From Geopsychrobacter electrodiphilus DSM 16401 (lineage in GTDB: Bacteria > Desulfobacterota > Desulfuromonadia > Desulfuromonadales > Geopsychrobacteraceae), in the NCBI RefSeq assembly GCF_000384395.1, contig NZ_ARWE01000001.1, positions 4,128,501 through 4,192,500 of the forward strand: a stretch of DNA of 64,000 nucleotides, given 5' to 3'. The notes below the pieces were generated by a model. The model did no database searches and was not told where the DNA came from. It worked only from the letters and a program-made list of their open reading frames with translations. Positions 17,960-26,558 of this stretch are shown here, piece after piece; positions within the stretch are counted from its first letter, which is position 1, and every line of letters starts with the position of its first letter. The position numbers were made by a program, and so were the translations under genes.

Positions 17960-18454
17960 TTACTCACAGGCACATTTTTTCAGATCTTCGGCGGCCTCAG
18001 GCTCGGCCAATTTCTGCAAAACCTCGGCCGTTTCGTCCTGCTTGACGTTGCCATGGATTTCGCCATCGACGACCATCACCGGGCCTAAGGCACAGCAGCC
18101 GAGGCAGCTGACGGTCTCGATGCTGAAGTTCAGGTCGGGGTCGGTTTCGCCGGGGGCGACGCCCGTCACTTCCCTGACCGTGTCGAGAATCCGCTCCGCA
18201 CCGCGCACATGGCAGGCCGTGCCGACACAGACGTGGACCTCATGCTTCCCCTTGGGACTCAGGCTGAAGTGTTTGTAGAAGGTGGTGATATGCTGGATGC
18301 GGCTCATGGGCACCGCCAGCTTCTCGCCGACCCTGGTCAGCGCTTCCTTGGGCAGCCAATGGTTTTCGCTCTGGATGTCGAGCAATATCTGGATCAGCGC
18401 GCTGGCTTCGCCCTGATGCTGGTCTATAATCTGATCAATTTTGCCGATATCCAT
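17960..18454 (-). CDS. bamG: BamG: NuoE-like 2Fe-2S subunit of class II benzoyl-CoA reductase
   Basis: 164 residues, the length of NuoE/HndA proteins. An N-terminal helical bundle is followed by a thioredoxin-like fold with four cluster cysteines (CVGTACHVRGAERIL and CLGCCALGP). It would pass electrons between BamH flavin and the other clusters. AAAGGAC precedes the ATG. The stop lies 9 bases before bamH. Confidence 0.9.
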   Translation of the reverse strand: MDIGKIDQIIDQHQGEASALIQILLDIQSENHWLPKEALTRVGEKLAVPMSRIQHITTFYKHFSLSPKGKHEVHVCVGTACHVRGAERILDTVREVTGVAPGETDPDLNFSIETVSCLGCCALGPVMVVDGEIHGNVKQDETAEVLQKLAEPEAAEDLKKCACE

Positions 18455-18491
18455 GTCGTAGTCCTTTGTTTAATCCTGGCGGTTTCAACCC

Positions 18492-18530
18492 GAGGTCAAC
18501 CCTTCTCCTTTGAAGGGAAGAGTTGACCTC
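18492..18530 (-). other. Intercistronic hairpin overlapping the bamF stop
   Basis: GAGGTCAAC (18492-18500) pairs perfectly with GTTGACCTC (18522-18530), enclosing a second possible CCCTTC/GAAGGG stem. It covers the bamF stop codon and lies before bamG. It lacks a T-tract, so mRNA processing or attenuation is more likely than full termination. Confidence 0.55.
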
Positions 18531-19299
18531 AAGAAGCAGCCAGGGCGTAGCGTTTTAATTCTGCGTCGAAACGGACCAGGCCGAGGCGTGAAGACATGCC
18601 GAGATGACGTGATACCTCGGCCGCTTCCAGGCCAAGCTCCCTGGCGATATCCCGTGCAGAAATGGCCTTCTCCTGCAGCAGCAGCATGATCTGGCTGACG
18701 ATCAGTTTATCCAGCAGCAGCTCATCAAACAGGCGCTTGAACTTGCTGCTGGCGAAATACTCGTCGTACTTCTCCTGAGCGTCGAAGCGCATCCGCAACT
18801 TCTCCCGCTCCACCATCTTGATGTAGGGGATCAGCTTGTTTAAGGCCTTCAGTTTGAGCTTGAGGATGTCGGGCTCAAGACCTTCCCCTTTGCCAAGGGG
18901 GCCGAACTCTTTGAGCTGCTTGCCGAAACTGTTCATTATTTCGGCATAACGGGTGCCTTCAGAGGTGGCGATCCATTCAAGCCTCAGCCGTTCGGGGGTG
19001 ATCCCGATTGCCTCGAGCAGTTTACGACAGAGGTGCATATTGAACAGCGCGTCGTAATTGCCCTCGGTGACGTAATGGCATTCACCCAGCCAGCAACCAC
19101 CGATAAACACGCCATCCGCGCCATTGGAAAATGCGCGCAGGATAAAAGAGATGTCAACCCGGCCGGTGCACATGACCCGGATAATCTTTGTTTCAGTTGT
19201 GTATTGTTGTCTGGAAACTCCAGACAGGTCCGCAGCCCCGTATGCTCACCAGGTGCACAAAAATCCGATGACGCTGGGCTTGTATTCAAAACCGGCCAT
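18529..19299 (-). CDS. bamF: BamF: MvhD-type iron-sulfur subunit, selenoprotein (UGA at codon 18)
   Basis: 256 residues when the in-frame TGA at 19246-19248 is read as selenocysteine. Start ATG 19299 has AAAGGAGG upstream. The N-terminus reads FLCTW-U-AYGAADLSG, where most MvhD proteins have CNWCSYGGADL: Sec replaces a cluster cysteine. IIRVMCTGRVD and GCWLGECHY complete the 2Fe-2S ligand set. A perfect 8-bp hairpin 19 bases after the TGA fits a bacterial SECIS. Without recoding the protein would begin only at Met 19173 and lose two cluster ligands. The C-terminal 70 residues look like a winged helix (ISARDIARELGLEAAEVSRHL). MvhD proteins shuttle electrons to HdrA, here BamE. Confidence 0.9.
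19208..19248 (-). promoter_or_regulatory. bSECIS candidate and recoded UGA of bamF
   Basis: The UGA codon is at 19246-19248 (minus strand). After 19 bases comes TGTCTGGA-GTT-TCCAGACA (19208-19226), a perfect 8-bp stem with a 3-base loop starting in G. Distance and G-containing loop fit SelB-dependent SECIS elements. The hairpin lies inside the coding region and encodes the conserved LSGVSRQ segment. Confidence 0.75.
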
Positions 19300-19326
19300 G
19301 GTTACCTCCTTTCCAGATCAATCATT

Positions 19327-22300
19327 TCAGTGAGAGTGAGTTTCTTCATAGTCCGGGATCGCCCCGTCAATCTGGGCGAAAATTTCATCATCAGTGTAGT
19401 GCTTCAGATAGATCGCCCCGGTCGGGCACTTGGCGTTGCACAGACCGTCACCCTTGCACAGCACCGGCTCAACCCGCGCCTTTTTGCCTTTTGGGGTGTC
19501 GATAAATGTGATCGCGTTATAGCTGCAGCAGCTGATACAGGCTCCGCATGAGATACAGGCCTCTTCATTGACGTCGCAGACCGCGCCCGAGGCGGTGACC
19601 GAATCACCGGCGAGGATACCGACTGCGCGGCCTGCCGCACCCAGAGCCTGGCTGATGGTTTCGTCGAGATGTTTCGGATAGTGCGCGGTTCCGCACATGA
19701 AAACCCCGTCGGAGGCGAAATCGACCGGCCGCAGCTTGACGTGGGCTTCCTGAAAGAAGCCGTCGGGGTTCATTGAGACCTTGAAGAGTTTGGCCAGCTC
19801 GCGGGTACTCTCCGCCGGCACCACCGCCGCCGCCAGGGCGACCAGATCGGCCTCCAGCTCCAGCTTCTGTCCCAGCACCAGATCCGGCACGGTGATCTTC
19901 AGCTTGTCGCCGGCCGCTTCGACCACCGGCTTGTTCTCCGGCTCGAAACGGATGAACTTGACGTCGAGCTCGGCCGCTTCGCGGTAGAAATCTTCCTTGA
20001 AGCCGTAGGTGCGCATATCACGGAACAGGATGTGGATATCCATGGCCGGGTTCTGCTTTTTGAGTTTCAGGGCGTTCTTGATCGATTGGCCGCAACAGAC
20101 CCGACTGCAGTAGTTGCGACCTTCTTCACGACAGCCGACGCACTGGATCATCACCAGACTCTCTGCGGCTGCGATCCTGGGGTTCTGCGCGACAATCTCT
20201 CCTTCGAGCTCCAACTGGGTCAGCACCCGCTCATCGCTGCCGTAAAGGTATTCGGTGGGGCGGTACTCTTCGGCGCCGGTCGCAATGATGGCGATGCCGT
20301 GGGCGATCTGCCTTGCGCGGCCGGCCGTAGTGACTGTGGTCTCGAAATTGCCGATATATCCGGCGACTTCGTTGATGCTCGAATCGGTCAGGACGTGGAT
20401 CGACTGATGCCGATAAACCTTGCGCACCAAGGCATGCAACTGGGCCTGAACACTCATACCATCGAGGGTGTAATGGATTTTTCTGGCCATCCCGCCCAGA
20501 TCAGAAGCCTGTTCAATCAGATAAATCTCGAAGCCCTGTTCGGCCATGTTCAAGGCGCTGGTCATGCCCGCCAGGCCGCCGCCGACGACCAGGGCGACCT
20601 TGTTGACCGGCAGTTCAAACTCTTGCAAGGGCTGCAGATGCGCGGCACGCGCCACCGACATGCGGATAATATCCTTGGCCTTCTGGGTGGCATTCTCCTT
20701 GTCTTTGGAGTGGACCCAGGCACAGTGCTCGCGGATATTGGCGAACTCGAAGAAATATTGATTGATCCCCGCTTCACGGCAGGTATCGCGGAACAGCGGC
20801 TCATGGGTGCGCGGTGTACAGGCCGCCAGCACCACGCGGTTGAGACCTTTGGCCACAATCGCATCCGTGATCTGCTGCGCGTTTTCGGTCGAGCAGGCGA
20901 ACAGATTCTCCCCCGCCCAGGAGACATTCTTCAGGGTCGAGGCGTATTCAATCACCTCTGGAATATTCACTACCCGACCGATGTTGGCACCGCAGTGGCA
21001 CACCACCACCCCGATCTTGAGCTCCTCCTGTGATACGTCCCGCTCCGGCGGATAGAGGCGTTCACGGCTCAGTTTATCGCGCCGATAGTTCAGCAGCTGA
21101 CCACAGAGGGCGTCGGCACCGCTGGCGGTGACCACTGACTCGGGGATATCCATCGGCCCCTGAAAGGCGCCGCTGACGAAGATCCCCTTGCGGGTCGTAG
21201 CTATGGGATTGGCCGGGTCGATCTTGCAGAACCCCTGGTCATTAAGTTCAATATCGAAGATTTTCGCGAGCTTTAGCGCATCGGCGGGCGGATTCAGTCC
21301 GACCGACAACACCACCAGATCAAACTCCTCCTCCTTGACCCCCTCATCAAAGGTCGAGTAGCGGATGGTTACGTTGTTGTTTTCGGGGATCTCGCGGCCG
21401 ATGGTGACATAGCTGCGGATGAAGCGCACGTCATCAAGCTTTTCGGCGCGTTGGTAGAAGCGCTCGAAATCCTTGCCATAGGCGCGGATATCGTTATGAA
21501 AGATGGTGGCATCGAGATCCGGATAATGATCCTTGGAGAGGATCACCTGCTTCTGGGTGTAGGTGCAGCAGACCGCCGAACAGTAAGAGTTGCCGCCGGG
21601 AATCACCTGGCGTGAGCCGACGCACTGGATCCAGGCGATCCGATGCGGGTGTTTATGGTCCGAAGGGCGCTGAATCTCCCCTTCGTAGGGGCCGGTGGAG
21701 CAGAGAATGCGTTCGAATTCGAGGCTGGTGACGACATTCTGCATGCGTCCGTAGCCGTAATCACCGCGCAGCTTCGGATTGAAGATGTCGAAGCCGGGGG
21801 AGAGCAGGATCGCGCCCACCTCCAGTTCGAACTTCTCCGGCTTCTGGTGCAGGTCGATCGCATTGGTCTTGCATACGCCGACGCAGATCTTGCACTTCCC
21901 CTCTTTAAGATAGAGACAGGTCTCCGGGTCAACGTAGGTGACCAGCGGCTCTGCCTGCGAAAAATAGATATGCACCGACTTATTTTCCGAGAGCCCCTGA
22001 TTGAAGGGATCGGGGATCTTGACCGGGCAGTAGTCGACACAGATGTTACAGCCGGTGCACTTGTCTTCGATAATGTAGCGCGGTTTTTTGGTCAGGCTGA
22101 CCTTGAAATTGCCCGCTTCGCCTGAGACGCTGTCGACCTCGGTGTAGGTGATAATCTCGATATTGGGATGGCGCGAACACTCGATAAATTTCGGTGACTC
22201 GATACACATGGAGCAGTCATTGGTGGGGAAGGTCTTGTCCAGCTGCGACATCTTGCCGCCGAGGGAGGGGGACTTATCGACCAGAAACACCCGGAAACCT

Positions 22301-22422
22301 GAATTCGCCAGGTCAAGCGAGGCCTGGATGCCGCTGATGCCGCCGCCGACGATCAGAACATCGCCGCGGTTTCGGTCGGCGAAATGATCTGCCGCGAGTA
22401 CTTCGACTGAATTGCTTGCCAT
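19327..22422 (-). CDS. bamE: BamE: large HdrA-like flavin/iron-sulfur subunit (duplicated HdrA)
   Basis: 1031 residues from ATG 22422 (AAAGGAAG upstream; a 27-residue upstream extension runs into the repeat at 22463 and is rejected). It has two FAD-binding halves: VLIVGGGISGIQASLDLA near the N-terminus and ALVVGGGLAGMTSALNMA near the middle. Ferredoxin motifs are CTGCNICVDYCPVKIPDP in the first half and CISCGACISCCSYNA plus CKGDGLCNAKCP at the end. HdrA is the flavin-bifurcating subunit of heterodisulfide reductases; in Bam it is proposed to link NADH/ferredoxin electrons to ring reduction. All cluster and FAD motifs appear intact. Confidence 0.9.
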   Translation of the reverse strand: MASNSVEVLAADHFADRNRGDVLIVGGGISGIQASLDLANSGFRVFLVDKSPSLGGKMSQLDKTFPTNDCSMCIESPKFIECSRHPNIEIITYTEVDSVSGEAGNFKVSLTKKPRYIIEDKCTGCNICVDYCPVKIPDPFNQGLSENKSVHIYFSQAEPLVTYVDPETCLYLKEGKCKICVGVCKTNAIDLHQKPEKFELEVGAILLSPGFDIFNPKLRGDYGYGRMQNVVTSLEFERILCSTGPYEGEIQRPSDHKHPHRIAWIQCVGSRQVIPGGNSYCSAVCCTYTQKQVILSKDHYPDLDATIFHNDIRAYGKDFERFYQRAEKLDDVRFIRSYVTIGREIPENNNVTIRYSTFDEGVKEEEFDLVVLSVGLNPPADALKLAKIFDIELNDQGFCKIDPANPIATTRKGIFVSGAFQGPMDIPESVVTASGADALCGQLLNYRRDKLSRERLYPPERDVSQEELKIGVVVCHCGANIGRVVNIPEVIEYASTLKNVSWAGENLFACSTENAQQITDAIVAKGLNRVVLAACTPRTHEPLFRDTCREAGINQYFFEFANIREHCAWVHSKDKENATQKAKDIIRMSVARAAHLQPLQEFELPVNKVALVVGGGLAGMTSALNMAEQGFEIYLIEQASDLGGMARKIHYTLDGMSVQAQLHALVRKVYRHQSIHVLTDSSINEVAGYIGNFETTVTTAGRARQIAHGIAIIATGAEEYRPTEYLYGSDERVLTQLELEGEIVAQNPRIAAAESLVMIQCVGCREEGRNYCSRVCCGQSIKNALKLKKQNPAMDIHILFRDMRTYGFKEDFYREAAELDVKFIRFEPENKPVVEAAGDKLKITVPDLVLGQKLELEADLVALAAAVVPAESTRELAKLFKVSMNPDGFFQEAHVKLRPVDFASDGVFMCGTAHYPKHLDETISQALGAAGRAVGILAGDSVTASGAVCDVNEEACISCGACISCCSYNAITFIDTPKGKKARVEPVLCKGDGLCNAKCPTGAIYLKHYTDDEIFAQIDGAIPDYEETHSH

Positions 22423-22462
22423 GATTCTTCCTTTATCAGAACTATTCAGCACTACGGTGAAG

Positions 22463-22539
22463 GCATGCGGTCTGCAACTATTGCCTCCGTCCAACGTTAG
22501 CACTTAACTTCTCTCCGCCAACAGCCACAGCCCGCCTGC
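22463..22539. repeat. Long-hairpin intergenic repeat, copy 1
   Basis: Lies between bamD and bamE. The conserved centre (GTCCAACGTTAGCACTTAAC) is flanked by imperfectly complementary arms (outer GCA-GCGG-CTG pairing with CAG-CCGC-TGC). The same centre with different but paired arms occurs at 49757 and 55129. All three read the centre on the + strand, although bam genes are transcribed from the - strand. Confidence 0.65.
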
Positions 22540-22584
22540 TGTCTGGATTGCGCAGGGCTCTGAATAGTTATCCCTTTATCAGTT

Positions 22585-23736
22585 TTAAAGCAGAGCCTGA
22601 ATAATTTCCGTGAGATCTTTGATCTCCAACGCTTCACTCTCGTCCAGGCCCAGACAGCTGTCGGTGAAGTTGGTGATGCAATAGGGGCAGGAGGTCACCA
22701 GCACCTCGGCTCCGACGGCCACCGCCTGTCTCACACGCAGATCGGAGAAGCGATCCTCCTTGGGGGTTTCCATCCAGATGTGACCGCCGCCGCCGCCACA
22801 ACAGAGGCTGCTCTCGCGCGAATCGGCCATCTCATTCAAGGTCAGCCCGGGGATCTGCTGCAGCAGGTCGCGCGGGGCATCGTAGATGCCGTTATGTCGG
22901 CCGAGGTAGCAGGGATCGTGATAGGTGACCGTTTTGGGGTACTCGCCGGTCAGCTTGAGGCGGCCGGTTTTTACCAGCTCGGCGATATATTCGGAGATGA
23001 AAACCACCTCGAAGTTGACCATGAATTCGGGGTATTCGTTCTTGAAGCTGTGATAGCAGTGGGGTGAGGAGACCAGAACCTTCTTCACACCCTGATCGAT
23101 AAAGGCCTTGATATTATCCTTGGCCAGGCGTTTGAACAGATCTTCATTGCCGGTCTTGCGGATGCTTTCGCCACAGCAGCTCTCCTTGCTGCCGAGAATG
23201 CCGAAATCGACCCCGGCCTTGTTCAGAATGGCGGTGGTGGCGGCGGCGACTTCACGCATACGCGGATCGTAGCTGAGGTAACAGCCGGTGAAATAGAGGA
23301 TTTCCATCCCCTCGGCATAGGGCTTGACTGAAAGCTCCTTGGCCCAGTCGGCGCGTTTATCACGATCGCCGCCGAGGGAGTTGCCTTCAGAGGTTAGACT
23401 GGCGATGATATTCTGGATTGGCGCGATATTGCCCGGATAGACGTCATACTCGGCACCGAGTTTGCGCAGGGCGACCCCGGCTTCGATCTGGTTCACGCCA
23501 CGCGGGCAGCGCTGAACGCAGGTGCCGCAGGTCGTGCAGCGCCACATCTCTTCCTGGTCAATCTCGGTCAAACCGAAGGTCGCCTGGCGGATGATCTTGC
23601 GCATACTGAAATCGCGCACCCGGTTCCAGGGGCAGACCGCATCGCACAAGCCGCACTGGTAGCAGTACTTGAACGAGTCGCCACCATTCTCTTTGATGAC
23701 CTCGATGATTTCATTTTCGGGGGCTACAGTTTCCAC
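22585..23736 (-). CDS. bamD: BamD: HdrC-HdrB-like iron-sulfur subunit of class II benzoyl-CoA reductase
   Basis: 383 residues. It begins with two 4Fe-4S motifs (CYQCGLCDAVCPWN, CTTCGTCVQRCP), the HdrC part, followed by two CCG domains (GSKESCCGES and SSLCCGGGGGH), the HdrB part that binds non-cubane clusters. The GTG start at 23736 has AGGTGGGA upstream. This fused HdrCB protein is the expected electron relay between the HdrA-like BamE and the catalytic BamBC. No residues appear missing. Confidence 0.9.
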   Translation of the reverse strand: METVAPENEIIEVIKENGGDSFKYCYQCGLCDAVCPWNRVRDFSMRKIIRQATFGLTEIDQEEMWRCTTCGTCVQRCPRGVNQIEAGVALRKLGAEYDVYPGNIAPIQNIIASLTSEGNSLGGDRDKRADWAKELSVKPYAEGMEILYFTGCYLSYDPRMREVAAATTAILNKAGVDFGILGSKESCCGESIRKTGNEDLFKRLAKDNIKAFIDQGVKKVLVSSPHCYHSFKNEYPEFMVNFEVVFISEYIAELVKTGRLKLTGEYPKTVTYHDPCYLGRHNGIYDAPRDLLQQIPGLTLNEMADSRESSLCCGGGGGHIWMETPKEDRFSDLRVRQAVAVGAEVLVTSCPYCITNFTDSCLGLDESEALEIKDLTEIIQALL

Positions 23737-23791
23737 GGTCCCACCTATTCTTGCGAATTAACTTGCTTTAGAAGTTCAGGCTTTCTGCGAT

Positions 23792-24334
23792 TCACTTCTT
23801 TTCCTTGGCCAGCTGCGCAACCATGTCGGCGACCTTGTCGAGGCCATGCTTGTCGACCAGGGATTGCAGGCCGGTCTCGATCTCTTCCGGGTTCGGCTCT
23901 TCTTCGTCGATCTCTACTTCCCGTTCTTCATAGGTCAGGGCGTCAACCATGCACCACTTGACGCACAGGGGTTCATCCTCTCCTTCGCACATGTCGCATT
24001 TCAGCGGCAGTCCGGAATCGGGTTCCTTGAACTCATCGCGCGACGGGCAGGCCGCCCGACAGAAGACACACTCGTCGTATTCTTTGCCGTCGATGGTGTA
24101 TTTGTCGCGTCCTGCACATTCGGCCGCCGCATACTCGCCGGCGTAGACCGGGACATAGACATCCCTGATCGGTTCACGCGTCACCCGGATACGTGAACGC
24201 GCCGGATTATTGCTGCTGTATTTCGGCATCGCGTGAAAGGAGGAGCAGATGACCTCGCAAGCACGGCAGCCGTTGCATTTATCGATATCAATCTTGATGG
24301 TTTTGATGGTTTTGGTTTTCTTAGGGCTCGTCAC
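23792..24334 (-). CDS. bamC: BamC: ferredoxin-like electron-transfer subunit of class II benzoyl-CoA reductase
   Basis: 180 residues with cysteine motifs for several 4Fe-4S clusters (CNGCRACEVICSSF, CVFCRAACPSRDEF, CDMCEGEDEPLCVKWC). The GTG start at 24334 lies 5 bases after the bamB stop, and its GAAGGA ribosome site sits inside the bamB end, so the two are coupled. BamC forms the active-site complex with BamB and carries electrons to the tungsten enzyme. The C-terminus is acidic (EIDEEEPNPEEIE). Confidence 0.92.
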   Translation of the reverse strand: MTSPKKTKTIKTIKIDIDKCNGCRACEVICSSFHAMPKYSSNNPARSRIRVTREPIRDVYVPVYAGEYAAAECAGRDKYTIDGKEYDECVFCRAACPSRDEFKEPDSGLPLKCDMCEGEDEPLCVKWCMVDALTYEEREVEIDEEEPNPEEIETGLQSLVDKHGLDKVADMVAQLAKEKK

Positions 24335-24339
24335 GGTTT

Positions 24340-26352
24340 TTATCCTTCGACCAGGGTTTCGTTGGAAGACACATCCTCTGCCGGCAGATCATCACCTTCG
24401 GTCAAGATCCCGCGGGCGATAAAATCTGCACACACGTAATCCAGGCCCAGGTCGTGGAGGGATTCTTTGGTCGGGATGCCATCTGCATTCCAGCCTTTGA
24501 ATTTGTAGTAGCCGTCAAGCAGTTGTTCCTCAAGTTCGGGGAAGCGCTTTTTCCAGTGATTCTCCGGTGGCTTTTCATCCTTGCGCCGCATCCCTCTGTT
24601 GGTATTAACCGCTCTCACCAGGGTCCGATATCTTTTGGCGGCTTTTTTGAGCTGTTCTTCATTCATCTCGATTCCGGCACCAGCCGAGATAAACTGCGGA
24701 TAGTTGTGGATGTGATACGGCGGTTTCAAGGGGAAGGATGACAGCCCGGCGCACTGGCCGAGGGCGTCGTCGATATAGTGCATGGTCTCCTGCCAGTCGA
24801 CAATATTGCACGACATTTCGATGGTCGGGTAATAGGGATTTGAGTTTTCGCCGCGGAACTCCCAGTCGAGTAAATACTGCTTGAACTTTTCATCCGGCAC
24901 CTGGACCCAGTCGGAAACGAAGGCTTCGCGCTCCTCCATGGTCGCAAACGGTGCCTGGGGGAACTGTCCTTCAATCTGGGTAATGTTCATCTTCTCGCCG
25001 GTGGCATACATCAGGAAGTAGACCGGATTCAGCATCGAGAGCTTGAGCGGCAGCTGTTCGGTCTTCTTGATGTTGTTGTGCGCATAGGCTTCGGCACCAT
25101 TGCCGATCTCTTTGGCCGCCCAATAGGTGCCATTGGCGAGGATGTCGCCAATCCCTTCGCGACGGACAATTTTATCGAGCAGATAGTAGAACCGGCCCTC
25201 GGTGTCCTCGGGCATGTCAGGGAAATCAGAGGCAGGCAGAATGTCGTTTTCCAGCAGTTCCAGGGCGAAAGCCATCACCTGCGGGGTGGAGAAGCCATCC
25301 ACGCCGTACTCGGTGGCTTTCTGCGCAATGCGCAGACCAAAATCCAGGTCCGAAAAGGCGCCCATGGTGTAGGTAAGTTTGGTGAAGCATTTCATCATGT
25401 AGGTCGGCAGCCCCGGCATCGAGATCGTCGCGCCGCATTCCATCGGGCAGTTGAAGCAACTCACCAGCCGGGTGCGAGCCTTGTCCAGGGTTTCTGTCCA
25501 CTCTTTTTCAATCTCCTCGTTCCAGAAGTCCTTGCGCCTGGTCCGGGAATTGCCCCACATGAAATTTTCGGTATGCCATTTTTCATCATGGACCTTCATC
25601 TCCTGCGGTGAACCCAGCCCGGCCAGAATCGGCATGACGCCGGGGATGGGGTTCCCTTCGCGGTGCTTGATGTAGGCCAGTACCTCGTGGCACAGCTCCA
25701 TGTATTTTGCCGGCTCGGCGATGTTGAGATCCTTGGTGCCGCGCACCACGATTGCCTTGACCCCCTTGTCGCCCATGACCGCGCCTATCCCGCCGCGGCT
25801 GGCGCTTGAGCGGCCCTGCTCGATCGAGGCGTAGAACACCCGGTTTTCACCGGCCATGCCGATGGCCGCGACCTGGGCCTTGGGCTCTTTCAGTTCGGCC
25901 TTGATCAATTCCGCGGTTTCGACCGCGCCCTTGCCGCGCAGATGAGAGGCATCGCGAATCTCGACCTTGTCGTCCTTGATCCACAGATAAACCAGATCGG
26001 GCGACTTGCCGCGCAGGACCACTTTGTCATAACCGGCGTATTTCAATTCCGGCGCCCAGAAGCCGCCCATCATTGAAAAGGCCATTAATTTTGTCTGGGG
26101 GGAGATGGTGGAGACAATCGTCCGGTTGCAGCCGGTGGCGGGGGTGCCGCACAGCAGCCCGGTGCCGAAGATCAGCAGGTTGTCGGGAGAAAAGGCCTCA
26201 ACCTCGGGGGCGACGCGATCCCAGATGAGTTTGGTGTTGGTCCCCAGGCCACCAAGATAGAGTTCGGTGTCTTTCGGATCAGTCGCAACCTTCTCGATGT
26301 TGCCGCGGGTGAGGTCAATCTCTAAATTGAAGCCGGTCTCTGCGTACCTCAT
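24340..26352 (-). CDS. bamB: BamB: tungsten active-site subunit of class II benzoyl-CoA reductase
   Basis: 670 residues, AOR superfamily, close in length to known BamB proteins. It opens MRYAETGFNLEIDLTRGNIE and continues with the cofactor-binding TPATGCNRTIVSTISPQTK and SMMGGFWAPELKYAGYDK. The active-site region has KVHDEKWHTENFMWGNSR and the cluster cysteines VSCFNCPMECG. It reductively dearomatises benzoyl-CoA to cyclohexa-1,5-diene-1-carbonyl-CoA without ATP. It is first in bamB-C-D-E-F-G-H-I; AGGGGTGG precedes the ATG. The full set of partner genes makes BamB much likelier than a generic aldehyde oxidoreductase. Confidence 0.94.
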   Translation of the reverse strand: MRYAETGFNLEIDLTRGNIEKVATDPKDTELYLGGLGTNTKLIWDRVAPEVEAFSPDNLLIFGTGLLCGTPATGCNRTIVSTISPQTKLMAFSMMGGFWAPELKYAGYDKVVLRGKSPDLVYLWIKDDKVEIRDASHLRGKGAVETAELIKAELKEPKAQVAAIGMAGENRVFYASIEQGRSSASRGGIGAVMGDKGVKAIVVRGTKDLNIAEPAKYMELCHEVLAYIKHREGNPIPGVMPILAGLGSPQEMKVHDEKWHTENFMWGNSRTRRKDFWNEEIEKEWTETLDKARTRLVSCFNCPMECGATISMPGLPTYMMKCFTKLTYTMGAFSDLDFGLRIAQKATEYGVDGFSTPQVMAFALELLENDILPASDFPDMPEDTEGRFYYLLDKIVRREGIGDILANGTYWAAKEIGNGAEAYAHNNIKKTEQLPLKLSMLNPVYFLMYATGEKMNITQIEGQFPQAPFATMEEREAFVSDWVQVPDEKFKQYLLDWEFRGENSNPYYPTIEMSCNIVDWQETMHYIDDALGQCAGLSSFPLKPPYHIHNYPQFISAGAGIEMNEEQLKKAAKRYRTLVRAVNTNRGMRRKDEKPPENHWKKRFPELEEQLLDGYYKFKGWNADGIPTKESLHDLGLDYVCADFIARGILTEGDDLPAEDVSSNETLVEG

Positions 26353-26405
26353 GTGCCACCCCTTTTGTTCGGATCTATTGGTTCAGAAAGTATTATTATG
26401 CATAA

Positions 26406-26421
26406 AGGTACTTCAATACCT
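26406..26421. promoter_or_regulatory. Putative Rrf2 operator, bamB side (GGTA-N6-TACC)
   Basis: AGGTA-CTTCAA-TACCT, perfect 5-bp arms. It lies directly after a TTGACA -35 match for bamB (minus strand, 26429-26434), where a bound repressor would cover the -10 region. An identically built site is at 26505-26520. Confidence 0.6.
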
Positions 26422-26504
26422 ATTTAACTGTCAAGCAAATTTAACTCTGTTTTTGGTCATGAGAAAGAGGCCAGGGAAATGACTTGTCTCGCTGCTCGAA
26501 TTTA

Positions 26505-26520
26505 TGGTACCAAAATACCA
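26505..26520. promoter_or_regulatory. Putative Rrf2 operator, GNAT/rrf2 side (GGTA-N6-TACC)
   Basis: TGGTA-CCAAAA-TACCA, perfect 5-bp arms with the same N6 spacer as the bamB-side repeat, 39 bases before the GNAT start. It suggests shared control of bamB-I and of the GNAT-rrf2 genes, including autoregulation. Confidence 0.6.
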
Positions 26521-26558
26521 GTTTTGTTTATGACCTTTTTTTGAGGCTGGATGATCGA

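Noticed and set aside
18529-19173. BamF as a shorter protein starting at Met 19173
   Set aside because: It would miss the first two cluster ligands and the start has no ribosome site, whereas the frame from 19299 through UGA keeps family similarity throughout and has AAAGGAGG.
19259-19263. Possible frameshift at the A-run near the bamF start
   Set aside because: Recounting gives five A's (five T's in the coding strand), and ATG 19299 is in frame with the rest of the gene.
20032-21033. 333-codon open frame antisense to bamE
   Set aside because: It lies fully within bamE on the other strand, has no ribosome site and no protein family resemblance; it is a GC-rich shadow frame.
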